Below are positions 20,662-27,829 of a DNA stretch of 64,000 nt, piece after piece. The stretch lies in NCBI GenBank assembly GCA_902765215.1, contig CACWZA010000007.1, positions 1 to 64,000 of the forward strand. The letters are read 5' to 3'. Position 1 is the stretch's first letter. Each line of letters opens with the position of its first letter. Made by a program: the position numbers and the translations under genes. Under the pieces are notes generated by a model that was given only the letters and a program-made list of their open reading frames with translations, did no database searches and was not told where the DNA came from. Source of the DNA: an uncultured bacterium. GTDB lineage: Bacteria > Cyanobacteriota > Vampirovibrionia > Gastranaerophilales > Gastranaerophilaceae.

Positions 20662-21294
20662 ATGACAAATAAGGTAATTATTATTGATGATAACGAAACC
20701 AATGTAAAACTGCTTGATTTGGTTTTGACAAAAGCCGGTTTCAAAACGGATAAAATAATAAACCCGAAATTTGCTTTTGATATCATCAAAGAAACAAAAC
20801 CTGCATTGATTCTTTTAGACATAAATATGCCGGAAGTTAACGGGTTAAAGTTGTGTAAGATGCTTAAAAAGGATGCTGAAACAAGAGATATCCCGATTAT
20901 ATTTGTAAGTTCATTATCTGATGTTAAATATATCGCAGGAGGTCTTGCAATAGGTGCTGTTGATTATATCAAAAAACCGATAAAGCCTGATGAAGTTATT
21001 GCAAGAGTTTCCGTTCAGATGCAGATAGCATTAGCGCAAAAGAAATTAAAAAAGACTAACGATGTTCTGCAAAAACAAATAACGGAAGGACTTCTTGAAA
21101 ATTCCGATATGCAGGAGGATTTCTTATATTCTCTAATGCAGATTAAAAAAGGAACAAACACAGATAAAGACTATGAAAGAATAAAGTCTTTTATTAATTT
21201 TGTTGCCAATAATGTTGTAGAAAATTCTCAATATTCCGATGAATTAAATGAAGATTTCATTACCCAAACAATCAAAAAAGCCATAGCGGGGTAA
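20662..21294 (+). CDS. Response regulator, receiver domain with unknown C-terminal region
   Basis: 210 residues, starting at the ATG at 20662 behind AAGAGGTG. The N-terminal ~120 residues form a receiver: acidic pair D9/D10, phosphoacceptor D53 (LLDINMPEVNG), and the conserved Lys before Pro at ~105 (IKKPIKP). The last ~80 residues are helical and polar and match no DNA-binding, HD-GYP or GGDEF domain I know. It may act through protein contacts. It is transcribed with the hybrid kinase, 10 bp apart, and probably accepts phosphate from its HPt domain. The reading frame ends in GGGGTAAA, a motif seen at other gene ends here. Confidence 0.85.
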   Translation: MTNKVIIIDDNETNVKLLDLVLTKAGFKTDKIINPKFAFDIIKETKPALILLDINMPEVNGLKLCKMLKKDAETRDIPIIFVSSLSDVKYIAGGLAIGAVDYIKKPIKPDEVIARVSVQMQIALAQKKLKKTNDVLQKQITEGLLENSDMQEDFLYSLMQIKKGTNTDKDYERIKSFINFVANNVVENSQYSDELNEDFITQTIKKAIAG

Positions 21295-21342
21295 ATATAA
21301 AATAACTCTTGAAATTAATAAAAAATAGTTTATAATAATAGT

Positions 21343-21470
21343 GTAGGGGGAGCCTTACGGCTCCGGTCAGTCCCTACAAATTGCTTGAAATAAGAATCAA
21401 AATGTGTCCTAGTAGCCATAGGGCACATTTTATTATTTCTCGCCATTTGTTCTTCATAAGCATCACCTCC
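21343..21470 (+). ncRNA. Predicted antisense RNA opposite the copy 1 peptide gene
   Basis: Promoter TTGAAA-16 bp-TATAAT (21309-21336) would start an RNA at the G of GTAGGG at 21343. It would run through the complement of the 3' stem-loop and into the complement of the peptide gene. The same promoter layout occurs in copy 2. The 3' end is not defined, so the end coordinate is approximate. Confidence 0.4.
21374..21457 (-). CDS. 27-aa basic/hydrophobic peptide of element copy 1 (candidate type I toxin)
   Basis: The ATG at 21457 has AAAGGAGGTGA ending 6 nt upstream, close to the perfect anti-16S complement. The peptide starts MKNKWREIIK, then a hydrophobic stretch ALWLLGHILILIS, and ends NL. It matches the copy at 28941 at M1, K2, R6, E7, I8, I9, K10, A12, L13, L15, G17, H18, L20, I21, I23, S24 and L27, with the same length and same stop (TAG inside TGTAGGG). 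Size, a single predicted membrane helix and an overlapping antisense promoter resemble type I toxins such as TisB or DinQ. I know no family with this sequence. An in-frame ATG 6 nt earlier is too close to the SD. Confidence 0.65.
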   Translation of the reverse strand: MKNKWREIIKCALWLLGHILILISSNL

Positions 21471-21595
21471 TTTCACGCCATTTGGTCAGTTGAATGTTTG
21501 TCGCGTAGAAATGGAGTTCAACTTATGTAGACCGCCCTACAAAAATATATTAACATATTTTCCTGAAAATTGGAATAGTAAAAATCTTATGCCAT

Positions 21596-21667
21596 GTTTT
21601 GCGTTGAATTACATACTAACCAATAAGTTTCCGAATAAGCAAATGGAGGAGCTCTACCGTAGAGCAC
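21596..21667. repeat. 72-bp direct repeat, copy A
   Basis: Identical to 21894-21965 except for one base (71 of 72). It ends in a palindrome GCTCTAC/GTAGAGC and continues into GTAGAGCACTCCCC, a 14-base match to the D-arm side of the tRNA-Lys at 22242-22314. Both copies read as FALNYILTNKFPNKQMEELY in one frame, but the surrounding frames are not conserved. Confidence 0.75.
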
Positions 21668-21798
21668 TCCCCCCAAAAAAACTCAATAAAAAATTGCGCT
21701 GTCTTGGATTTCTTTCACGCTCACAAAATTTTGTTTGCGGTACTTTGTACCTGTCAACAAAATTTGTTCGCTATCCGGTCGTTGCCGTACAGAAATCC

Positions 21799-21851
21799 GC
21801 TTGGCGCGATTCGAAGGGGTAAATCTTATTCGCGACCTATCCCTTAAAAGG
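21799..21851 (-). pseudogene. tRNA-Lys fragment (anticodon arm and T arm, interrupted)
   Basis: Two blocks match the intact tRNA-Lys downstream: 18 bases (21799-21816, T arm and acceptor side) and about 21 bases (anticodon arm and variable region). They are separated by a ~15-base stretch beginning GGGGTAAAT in place of part of the T stem. The 5' half is missing. It cannot fold as a tRNA and looks like the scar of integration or recombination at the tRNA gene. Confidence 0.7.
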
Positions 21852-21893
21852 AAGGACTCCGTTTGCGTTCAGCAAAAGGTGACTAAATGTCAC

Positions 21894-21965
21894 GTTTTGC
21901 GTTGAATTACATACTAACCAATAAGTTTCCGAATAAGCAAATGGAGGAGCTCTACGGTAGAGCAC
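21894..21965. repeat. 72-bp direct repeat, copy B
   Basis: Second copy of the repeat at 21596-21667, 298 bp away, with one mismatch inside the terminal palindrome (GCTCTACGGTAGAGC). The DNA between the copies holds the tRNA-Lys fragment, so the two repeats frame a small rearranged unit. Confidence 0.75.
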
Positions 21966-22039
21966 GCACTAATAAATTACATAACGGAACTGCGCCTCGC
22001 GTTAAACGCCACCGCTCACACTCCCGTCGAAAACTCAAC

Positions 22040-22179
22040 TGCGGAAGCAAGAGTTGCTTCGCAACTCATTTCCGCAACCGTTTACGCCGAGTCGTGTTTC
22101 GACTCTCACTTGCGGGAATGGAAGTTGCTTCGCAATTCATTCCCGCTGCGTTCGTGGCTCTGCTCGGCTTGTCGAACGC
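22040..22179. repeat. Chain of four GC-rich hairpins
   Basis: Four inverted repeats in 140 bp: TGCGGAA/TTCCGCA with inner GAGTTGC/GCAACTC (22040-22076); GAGTCG/CGACTC (22089-22105); GCGGGAATG/CATTCCCGC with inner near-perfect GAAGTTGC/GCAATTC (22112-22146); and GCGTTCG/CGAACGC (22148-22179). The first and third share the loop TTGCTTCGCAA. The block is clearly richer in G+C than the surroundings. It may be a mobile repeat or structured RNA. No gene is supported here. Confidence 0.6.
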
Positions 22180-22212
22180 TAATGTGTTCTCACCTCTGAC
22201 AAACAATAAAAA

Positions 22213-22240
22213 ACAGGATAGGTAACCTATCCTGTTTTTT
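22213..22240 (-). terminator. Bidirectional terminator after tRNA-Lys
   Basis: A 10-bp perfect stem ACAGGATAGG/CCTATCCTGT around TAA, flanked by T-runs on both strands. It lies directly 3' of the tRNA on the minus strand. Confidence 0.8.
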
Positions 22241-22241
22241 A

Positions 22242-22314
22242 TGCGCTTGGCGCGATTCGAACGCGCGACCTATCCCTTAAAAGGGGAGTGCTCTACCTGC
22301 TGAGCTACAAGCGC
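22242..22314 (-). tRNA. tRNA-Lys (anticodon UUU)
   Basis: A 73-nt cloverleaf on the minus strand. Acceptor stem GCGCTTG/CAAGCGC with discriminator A; D arm with AGCTC...GAGC; anticodon loop CTTTTAA giving UUU; T arm GCGCG-TTCGAAT-CGCGC. CCA is not encoded. A terminator follows at once. Degraded fragments of the same tRNA lie 400-650 bp further along, so this gene has probably served as an integration or recombination site. Confidence 0.95.
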
Positions 22315-22420
22315 AAAATTATTTATTTTTCGACTACAAGGACTTTTCTTGTACCCTGCCCCATAAGTCTATCAAGAACATGTTTTTAAGTCAACTTTTA
22401 ATTTATTCACTCCGTTTCGC

Positions 22421-23686
22421 CTACATATCATTGACCGTATTGTCAAATTTCGGCGAAAATTCTTTTGCTCTTGTTCTTAATTTCGTCTGGATATACCTGT
22501 TTGCCGATTCATTATCATCATTTGGTATAACCAGATTTAAATAATTAATTTTGTTTTCGTTATCAGAAACCTTTTCCTTATTTGGTTTATCAGATGTTTT
22601 TATTTCTTTTTTCTCATCTGATTTTACAGACTTTACTGCTGATTCCTGCTTCTTTAACTCATTATTCCGTTCTTTCAAAACCTTTTTCACAACACTTTTT
22701 CTGACTGTATAAGGTTTTGTCTGGGTGGCTTGGGCAGGAACATCTTTCACCGCACAATAATCAAATATTTTTACATTGAACTTCATTCCGTCTTTTATTT
22801 TTGCCAACAACCCTTTTTTCTCTTTTTTATCCTGCTTATTTTCATTAAAATTCTCTTTAACCTCTAAATCAGGCTGCAACTTCTTTGCAGGAACAATTTT
22901 TTCATGCTTAACAGACACAACCTCTGTTGTCGGAACAATTGGAGTATTAACGGGTTTAACCTCTTTTTCCTCCGATTTTTTTGCAGATTTTTTCGGTAAC
23001 AACTCATCTGTCACCACAATATTTTTTTGCACCCCTGATGTTGATGATAACAAAATAGCATGGGTTTGCTTGCTATCCTTAACATTTTCAAACATCTTCG
23101 GTATCAGTTCTTCATAATATGAATCAACTGCGGTAAGTTTTGGAGTTCCCATATCATATACATTTATGTCCGTTCCCGTAAAGTTCAGGTTTTTATAGAA
23201 CACATCACTGTACAACACCTCATCGTCTTTGACATTGTACATTGTAACCCTTGTAACCACTCTGACATTCGGTTCGGGGTTGGTTATAACAGGCAGCCCC
23301 ATCTTCTTCCAGAACTCTTTTTGCTGAGCAGGGTTCTTCACCTCAGTTGTTGAAGAAATTATCAAAACCTTTGATATCCCAAAAGCATTAGCAATAATTT
23401 TTGCATTATCCAAAGGGTTTTCCGCATAATATTTGAAATTAGGGTTATTAATTATTGATATCTTCAAAACATTGACAGTCGGAGCATTTGCCGTATCAGA
23501 TGCCTCAAGCTTATCAATAAATTTCTTAGCCAAAAGCTCTTCAATATCCGTTTTACCTATAATCGTTCTGTGAGCTGTATCTATTATGCTGTTTGGAATA
23601 ACCAAAAAATTGTACTCCTCCGCAAAAGATGACAGAGAAATAACAAAAACCGTAAATATTGCCAGTATAATTCGTGCTATTTTCAT
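22421..23686 (-). CDS. Exported protein of unknown function with Lys-rich C-terminal half
   Basis: 421 residues. A signal peptide is clear (MKIAR, hydrophobic core, SSFAEEYN cleavage region). Residues ~25-210 look globular, with alternating hydrophobic strands. Residues ~220-400 are low-complexity and Lys/Glu/Val-rich, so probably disordered. I recognise no family, although the N-terminal part could be a periplasmic assembly or lipoprotein-like domain. The start has no Shine-Dalgarno sequence. A GATAAT box 8 nt before the ATG suggests a very short or absent leader. The gene stands alone between tRNA-Lys and an unknown gene on the same strand. Confidence 0.75.
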   Translation of the reverse strand: MKIARIILAIFTVFVISLSSFAEEYNFLVIPNSIIDTAHRTIIGKTDIEELLAKKFIDKLEASDTANAPTVNVLKISIINNPNFKYYAENPLDNAKIIANAFGISKVLIISSTTEVKNPAQQKEFWKKMGLPVITNPEPNVRVVTRVTMYNVKDDEVLYSDVFYKNLNFTGTDINVYDMGTPKLTAVDSYYEELIPKMFENVKDSKQTHAILLSSTSGVQKNIVVTDELLPKKSAKKSEEKEVKPVNTPIVPTTEVVSVKHEKIVPAKKLQPDLEVKENFNENKQDKKEKKGLLAKIKDGMKFNVKIFDYCAVKDVPAQATQTKPYTVRKSVVKKVLKERNNELKKQESAVKSVKSDEKKEIKTSDKPNKEKVSDNENKINYLNLVIPNDDNESANRYIQTKLRTRAKEFSPKFDNTVNDM

Positions 23687-23776
23687 GATTTGTGATTATC
23701 CCAAAACATGATAACAAGAACAAAACGGGCATGCGGTTTTAGTTTAAGAAATATTAAATTTCCGCCCCAAACCAAA

Positions 23777-23802
23777 CAAAAAAGCCGAACCGAAGTTCAG
23801 CT
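23777..23802 (-). terminator. Intrinsic terminator with UUCG tetraloop
   Basis: On the minus strand AGCTGAAC-TTCG-GTTCGGCT is followed by a T-run. It ends the unknown gene at 23835-24530. Confidence 0.8.
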
Positions 23803-23834
23803 TTTTGTTTACAACTTTTTTTCCTGCCAATATT

Positions 23835-24530
23835 TTATGCAAAGATTTCGTCTTTGTTTCCTTGAATAAATCCATAAATAACTTCAGAACCTTCGCCTGC
23901 TTCGTTAATACTTGCACTAATCGCATCAGCTCTGCCGTTTTCAATTGCGTGTGACATATATCTGAAAACTTTAGGTGCACTGTCGCCCAATACTTCCATC
24001 AAGTCATCAACATCTTTGCTGTCGAAACCTGTGAACGCAGTTTTCTTTTTGTTATCAATTTCTGCATGGTTTTCAGTAATGATACCTTTTAATGAAGCGA
24101 TTGCTTCGTCAGTATCTGCTGCCAATTCAGGATGTTTTGCATTATATTCTGCAACTTTTGCAGTCATTTCTGCATCCATTGTTTCTGATAATGCGCTCAT
24201 TAATCCTTCTAATGCTTCTTCATCAGTAAATACAGCAACTTCTTTACCGTCTTTTACTTCAGTTTTTGTTTCAATACCTTTAGATTTACCGAAATCAGCA
24301 CCCATTAAACCTGCTAATTCAGACTTCATCTGTGTTTCAAGAGTTGCCATATCAACATCATTGTTGACATCATTATCGCTGTTTTGCTCGTTAGCTTTTG
24401 CCTTGATTGCATCCCAGCCTGAAACATAAGTGTTTAATTCTGAATCTGTATCAATTTTATCTCTTTGATTTTGCATACTTGCTGCAACTTTACCTAATTG
24501 ATTAAGCAGATTGTTGAAATCGATACCCAT
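23835..24530 (-). CDS. Hypothetical acidic cytoplasmic protein, 231 aa
   Basis: The start at 24530 has AGGAGAA 9 nt upstream, and a UUCG-loop terminator follows. The product is acidic, Ala/Glu/Asp-rich and largely helical by composition (MGIDFNNLLNQLGKVAASMQ at the N-terminus), without signal peptide, membrane segment or Cys. No motif recognised. Its strong ribosome site and terminator suggest a well-expressed single gene. The family may be confined to this lineage. Confidence 0.7.
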   Translation of the reverse strand: MGIDFNNLLNQLGKVAASMQNQRDKIDTDSELNTYVSGWDAIKAKANEQNSDNDVNNDVDMATLETQMKSELAGLMGADFGKSKGIETKTEVKDGKEVAVFTDEEALEGLMSALSETMDAEMTAKVAEYNAKHPELAADTDEAIASLKGIITENHAEIDNKKKTAFTGFDSKDVDDLMEVLGDSAPKVFRYMSHAIENGRADAISASINEAGEGSEVIYGFIQGNKDEIFA

Positions 24531-24683
24531 TTATAATTTCTCCTGTAAATAATATCCTAATTTATTTCCTATGTATATATAAAGGATATATAATCATGAA
24601 AATTGCCATGGTTTTTTCATGTTTGTTAACAAAACTTAATAATATATCTCATGTTTCAGTCATACATTCATAGATGTTCACTA

Positions 24684-24695
24684 TATAATATAACT
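24684..24695 (+). promoter_or_regulatory. -10 box of thiL, predicted leaderless
   Basis: TATAAT at 24684-24689 is followed by exactly 6 nt and the thiL ATG. No Shine-Dalgarno sequence and no clear -35 box are present. Confidence 0.5.
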
Positions 24696-25613
24696 ATGAG
24701 AGAAAACGACTTTATAGAAACGATAAAAAATATTATCGGAGATAAATATATCGGTGATGATTGTGCCTTTCTGAAGGATTTGGGGATTGTAGTCAGTCAG
24801 GATAGTCTGGTTGAATATGTCCATTTCTCGCTTGAATACACCACTCCGTATAAACTCGGATACAAATCTGCAATGGTTAATATTAGTGATATATCCGCAT
24901 CAGGCGGAGAGGGTAAATATATGACTGTTGCCCTGTCTTTGCCTAAAAATACGGAAAACGACTTTGTTGAAGAATTTTATAAAGGACTCAAAGATGCGTG
25001 TCAGGGGATAGAAATTATCGGGGGTGATATCACCGGCTCCGATAAAATTATGATATCCGTAACAATAATCGGAACAACTAACGGCAGAAAAATATCATCA
25101 AGAGCAAATGCAAAAGAGGGGCAGGTTGTTGTCACAAGCGGAGTTCACGGCTCGTCTGCCGGAGGGCTTAAACTTTTACAGGAAAACAAAAATTTATCCT
25201 CAAACCTCGTTGAACGCCATCTTATGCCGAAAGCTCAGGTTGAATTTTCAGAAAAAATATCAAAGAACATAAAAGAAGATTACGCAATGATGGACAGTTC
25301 AGACGGACTTGCAGATGCACTGTTTAAGATTGCAAAATCGAGTGATAAAACCCTCGTCATAGATTTTAAAAAAATCTTGTTTGACAAAGAACTGAAAGAA
25401 ATTTTTCCTGACGATTATAAAAATCTGATGTTATACGGCGGGGAAGATTATCAGATTATAGCGACTGTTCCCGAAGATTTTGCAAAAACTTACGGGCTGA
25501 ATATAATCGGACGGGTTGAAACCAAAATTGAAAATACCCCGGTAAAAATAATAAACTATAATAATGATGAATTAATTATAGATAATCTGGAAAAATGTTT
25601 TAATCATTTTTAA
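24696..25613 (+). CDS. thiL: Thiamine-monophosphate kinase
   Basis: 305 residues. ThiL phosphorylates thiamine monophosphate to the diphosphate cofactor, using ATP. The AIR-synthase/ThiL fold is shown by GDDCAF near residue 20, SQDSLVEYVHF near 40, SDISASGG near 70, GGDITGSDK near 110 and DSSDGLADAL near 200. I place the start at the ATG at 24696 because upstream in-frame codons give residues foreign to the family. The gene is single, 82 bp upstream of nothing related. The mRNA appears leaderless. Confidence 0.92.
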   Translation: MRENDFIETIKNIIGDKYIGDDCAFLKDLGIVVSQDSLVEYVHFSLEYTTPYKLGYKSAMVNISDISASGGEGKYMTVALSLPKNTENDFVEEFYKGLKDACQGIEIIGGDITGSDKIMISVTIIGTTNGRKISSRANAKEGQVVVTSGVHGSSAGGLKLLQENKNLSSNLVERHLMPKAQVEFSEKISKNIKEDYAMMDSSDGLADALFKIAKSSDKTLVIDFKKILFDKELKEIFPDDYKNLMLYGGEDYQIIATVPEDFAKTYGLNIIGRVETKIENTPVKIINYNNDELIIDNLEKCFNHF

Positions 25614-25715
25614 TCGCCATTTAAATCCCCTGTTGGGCAATAGTTTTTTCCGCAATAGTTAATAAAATATTATTGTGTTAAACGACTCAGTTATATTTGT
25701 AAAAAAGGAGAAACT

Positions 25716-26006
25716 ATGAAAAAAACATTATTGGCAGCAACACTGATAGCAGTATTATCGACAACGACATTATCGGCAAACGCATTTTGCTGGAGCAATC
25801 TCAACCCGTTCACATGGGGTTCAAACTGTTGTGGTGCGGCAGCAGACTGCGGATGTAAAAAACAAAAATGTGATCCTTGCAAAAAGACCAAAAAATGCTG
25901 CCCTGCAAAAGATAAATGTAAAACAGAAACACCAAAATGCAATTCTTGTGCGCCAAGCACATGTAACCCGTGCGACAAATTGCAGGAAGAAACAGAAAGA
26001 GAATAA
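25716..26006 (+). CDS. Small Cys-rich exported protein
   Basis: 96 residues behind an excellent ribosome site (AAGGAGAAACTATG). A signal peptide (MKKTLLAATLIAVLSTTTLS, then ANA before FCW) leaves about 72 residues with 14 Cys, many as CxxC or CC (NCC, DCGC, CDPC, KCC, CNSC, CNPC), together with much Lys. After export these could form disulfides or bind metal. The pattern resembles metallothionein-like or disulfide-knotted small proteins, but I recognise no family. A strong hairpin at 26030-26065 follows. Confidence 0.75.
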   Translation: MKKTLLAATLIAVLSTTTLSANAFCWSNLNPFTWGSNCCGAAADCGCKKQKCDPCKKTKKCCPAKDKCKTETPKCNSCAPSTCNPCDKLQEETERE

Positions 26007-26029
26007 AATATTTATCTGACAAAAAATAA

Positions 26030-26065
26030 CAAAGACGGTATCTCTTTTCGGAAATATCGTCTTTG
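26030..26065 (+). terminator. Strong hairpin after the Cys-rich gene
   Basis: A 12-bp stem CAAAGACGGTAT/ATATCGTCTTTG (one G-T pair) closes a 12-nt loop. It is followed by GCTATAG rather than a T-run, so it could be a processed 3' end or a Rho-assisted terminator. Confidence 0.5.
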
Positions 26066-26222
26066 CTATAGTTAGTGATTTTAATATTTGTGTTTTCTGT
26101 AAATATCTTAATATTTACTCGTTTGAAAATTCTGTGACTTTTCAATCTTACACGCTGTATATAAAATGTATGAAAGACACAATTTGCTAATTAATTTTGT
26201 TGGGGTAATAAATTGTTACAAA

Positions 26223-26459
26223 CTACCTTACCCGAACATCATCAAGATTTATTATCCCTGTTTTCAGCCCCATTATGACAGCTTGAGCCCGAGAGGTTAC
26301 ATTCATTTTTTGCAGAATAGATGCAACATGCATCTTGACGGTAGCGACAGAACAATTGAGAATTTTGGCAATTTCCTTATTCTCAAAAAAACAAGCCAAC
26401 AACCTGAAAACTTCGGTTTCTCTGGGTGTAAGTTCTTTGTTTTCCGTATATGCCTGCAT
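26223..26459 (-). CDS. Stand-alone LuxR/GerE-type helix-turn-helix regulator
   Basis: 78 residues, almost only the LuxR-type DNA-binding domain: LTPRETEVFRLLACFFENKEIAKIL, then the recognition helix VATVKMHVASILQKM. No receiver or ligand-binding domain is attached. AAGG lies 8 nt before the ATG at 26459. It is the neighbour of the CRISPR array, divergent from it with a 96-bp gap. A role in controlling the array or the Cys-rich protein gene is possible but only positional. Small GerE-only proteins elsewhere act as transcription regulators. Confidence 0.8.
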   Translation of the reverse strand: MQAYTENKELTPRETEVFRLLACFFENKEIAKILNCSVATVKMHVASILQKMNVTSRAQAVIMGLKTGIINLDDVRVR

Positions 26460-26555
26460 AAATTGAACCTTAATAAAATCTCAAAACATTTATATACTAG
26501 GATAAATTCAGACCAAATGTCTATAAGCCACACGGCTATATTTTTGAAGGGGGGA

Positions 26556-27309
26556 GTTTTGATTTACTCTTAATTTAAAATATGTTATAATAGAACGAAT
26601 GTTATCGGTTGCGGACTTATAGTTTTGATTCACTCTTAATTTAAAATATGTTATAATTTAGTGAGGCTTTAGGAGGCTAACAATGAAGTTTTGATTCACT
26701 CTTAATTTAAAATATGTTATAATTGATTTGTATATTGCGAAATACTGATATTAGTTTTGATTCACTCTTAATTTAAAATATGTTATAATAAAGCGGCAGC
26801 AGATATATGATATGGAGTAGTTTTGATTCACTCTTAATTTAAAATATGTTATAATTTTTATAAAATCTTCACTTATATAGTCAAGTTTTGATTCACTCTT
26901 AATTTAAAATATGTTATAATGCTATTCTTTTATGTGTATATAGGTAAAAGTTTTGATTCACTCTTAATTTAAAATATGTTATAATTTATGTCTCCGGTTT
27001 ATGCTGCAAGAATAGTTTTGATTCACTCTTAATTTAAAATATGTTATAATACAAAATAATTCTACATAATCGTACCTATGTTTTGATTCACTCTTAATTT
27101 AAAATATGTTATAATGCAATATTGACGGTTTTTATCCTATACCGGTTTTGATTCACTCTTAATTTAAAATATGTTATAATTTGTATTCGTTGAACACTTT
27201 CGGGTACATGTTTTGATTCACTCTTAATTTAAAATATGTTATAATGAATTTTCCATAAAATAGAATAAATCGTGTTTTGATTCACTCTTAATTTAAAATA
27301 TGTTATAAT
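26556..27309 (+). CRISPR. Type II-C CRISPR array, 12 repeats, 11 spacers, promoter in each repeat
   Basis: Repeats are 36 bp, starting GTTTTGATTC and ending ATGTTATAAT, at 26556, 26622, 26688, 26754, 26820, 26885, 26950, 27015, 27080, 27145, 27210 and 27274. Spacers are 30 nt (first four), 29 nt (next six) and 28 nt (last). Only the first repeat differs (C to T at base 10). Each repeat carries -35-like TTCACT at positions 8-13, 17 bp, and an extended -10 TGTTATAAT at its 3' end, so each spacer could be transcribed from its own repeat, as in Neisseria. The tracrRNA anti-repeat confirms the plus-strand orientation. Spacer sources cannot be told from this window. Confidence 0.97.
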
Positions 27310-27333
27310 AGGATATACAAAATTAAATAAATA

Positions 27334-27494
27334 TGATATAATAAAAAGGTAAAATATTTTAAGTTAAGAGTCCAATCATAATTGACAAGAGAATAATTGA
27401 TTCCTCTGCTTGTATGTACGAATAAATTCATTCTCTAAACCTTTAAAATTAAATACATCATATAGACATTCTATCAAAAAATTACCAGAATGTC
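27334..27494 (+). ncRNA. tracrRNA with its promoter
   Basis: An extended -10 TGATATAAT (27334-27342) would start transcription near 27348. The anti-repeat lies at about 27353-27382: ATATTTTAAGTTAAGAGT pairs with the repeat (one G-U), then a small CC bulge, then AATCATAA. Downstream, CAAGAG...CTCTGCTTG forms a stem, and AGAGAAT/ATTCTCT offers an alternative pairing. GACATTCT/AGAATGTC (27465-27494) makes a perfect 8-bp hairpin that may end the RNA, with only a weak T-run. It lies between array and cas2 on the strand opposite to the cas genes. The exact 3' end is uncertain. Confidence 0.8.
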
Positions 27495-27829
27495 ATTTGT
27501 TTGTATCCATCTTCGCCTGCATTCTTTTTGTATTTTGATTTTTTGTAGTTTGTTTTTTCTATATTAACGGATAAACTCCATTGTCTGTCCGTTAGGTAAA
27601 ATGCTGTTATTGTTCCTGTTTGCGGAGCAATCAGTTTCAAATTCCTGATATGAATATCCGTTCTGTCATAGGTTACACATGACCTTACATATATTGAATT
27701 TTGGAGCATAAAATATCCCTGTTTAAGTAAAGATTTCCTGAAAGCTGCCGCCTCTTTCATTTCTTCTTTTTCACCAACAGGCAAATCAAAACATACTATT
27801 AACCAACCCATTCTGTATTTACTCCTCAT
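27482..27829 (-). CDS. cas2: CRISPR-associated endonuclease Cas2
   Basis: 115 residues. Ferredoxin-like Cas2 fold with the N-terminal strand MGWLIVCFDLP carrying the conserved Asp, then RKSLLKQGYFMLQNSIYVRSC and TITAFYLTDRQW. It partners Cas1 in spacer integration. It overlaps the end of cas1 by 11 bp, so the two are translationally coupled. The last residues extend into the hairpin that also ends the opposing tracrRNA. Confidence 0.95.
   Translation of the reverse strand: MRSKYRMGWLIVCFDLPVGEKEEMKEAAAFRKSLLKQGYFMLQNSIYVRSCVTYDRTDIHIRNLKLIAPQTGTITAFYLTDRQWSLSVNIEKTNYKKSKYKKNAGEDGYKQMTFW

Larger units (their letters stand above)
21309..21558 (-). mobile_element. Tiny-peptide element, copy 1
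   Basis: About 250 bp, reading on the minus strand. Sense promoter TGTTAATAT (-10 at 21552-21547), then 6 nt, then GTAGGG (21540). The leader carries CAAACATTCAACTG. The 27-codon gene follows (21457-21374), then a two-level stem-loop: TGTAGGG/CCCTACA outside, GGAGCC/GGCTCC inside. The opposite strand carries an antisense promoter, TTGAAA (21309-21314), 16 bp, TATAAT (21331-21336), 6 nt, GTAGGG (21343). Its ends are imperfect inverted repeats of about 26 bp (AAATA...TATAAT...TGTAGGG). A second copy lies at 28836-29095. Confidence 0.7.

Noticed and set aside
22000-22180. Integron attC sites
   Set aside because: GTTAAAC-like core and long hairpins occur, but no paired R and L boxes, no cassette frames and no integrase are seen.
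21490-22225. Two frames of 110 and 112 codons sharing FALNYILTNKFPNKQMEEL
   Set aside because: The shared part is the 72-bp direct repeat. The rest runs through tRNA fragments and hairpins, so neither is a credible gene.
23744-23980. Minus-strand frame of 78 codons
   Set aside because: It overlaps the unknown 231-aa gene in another frame and crosses its terminator.
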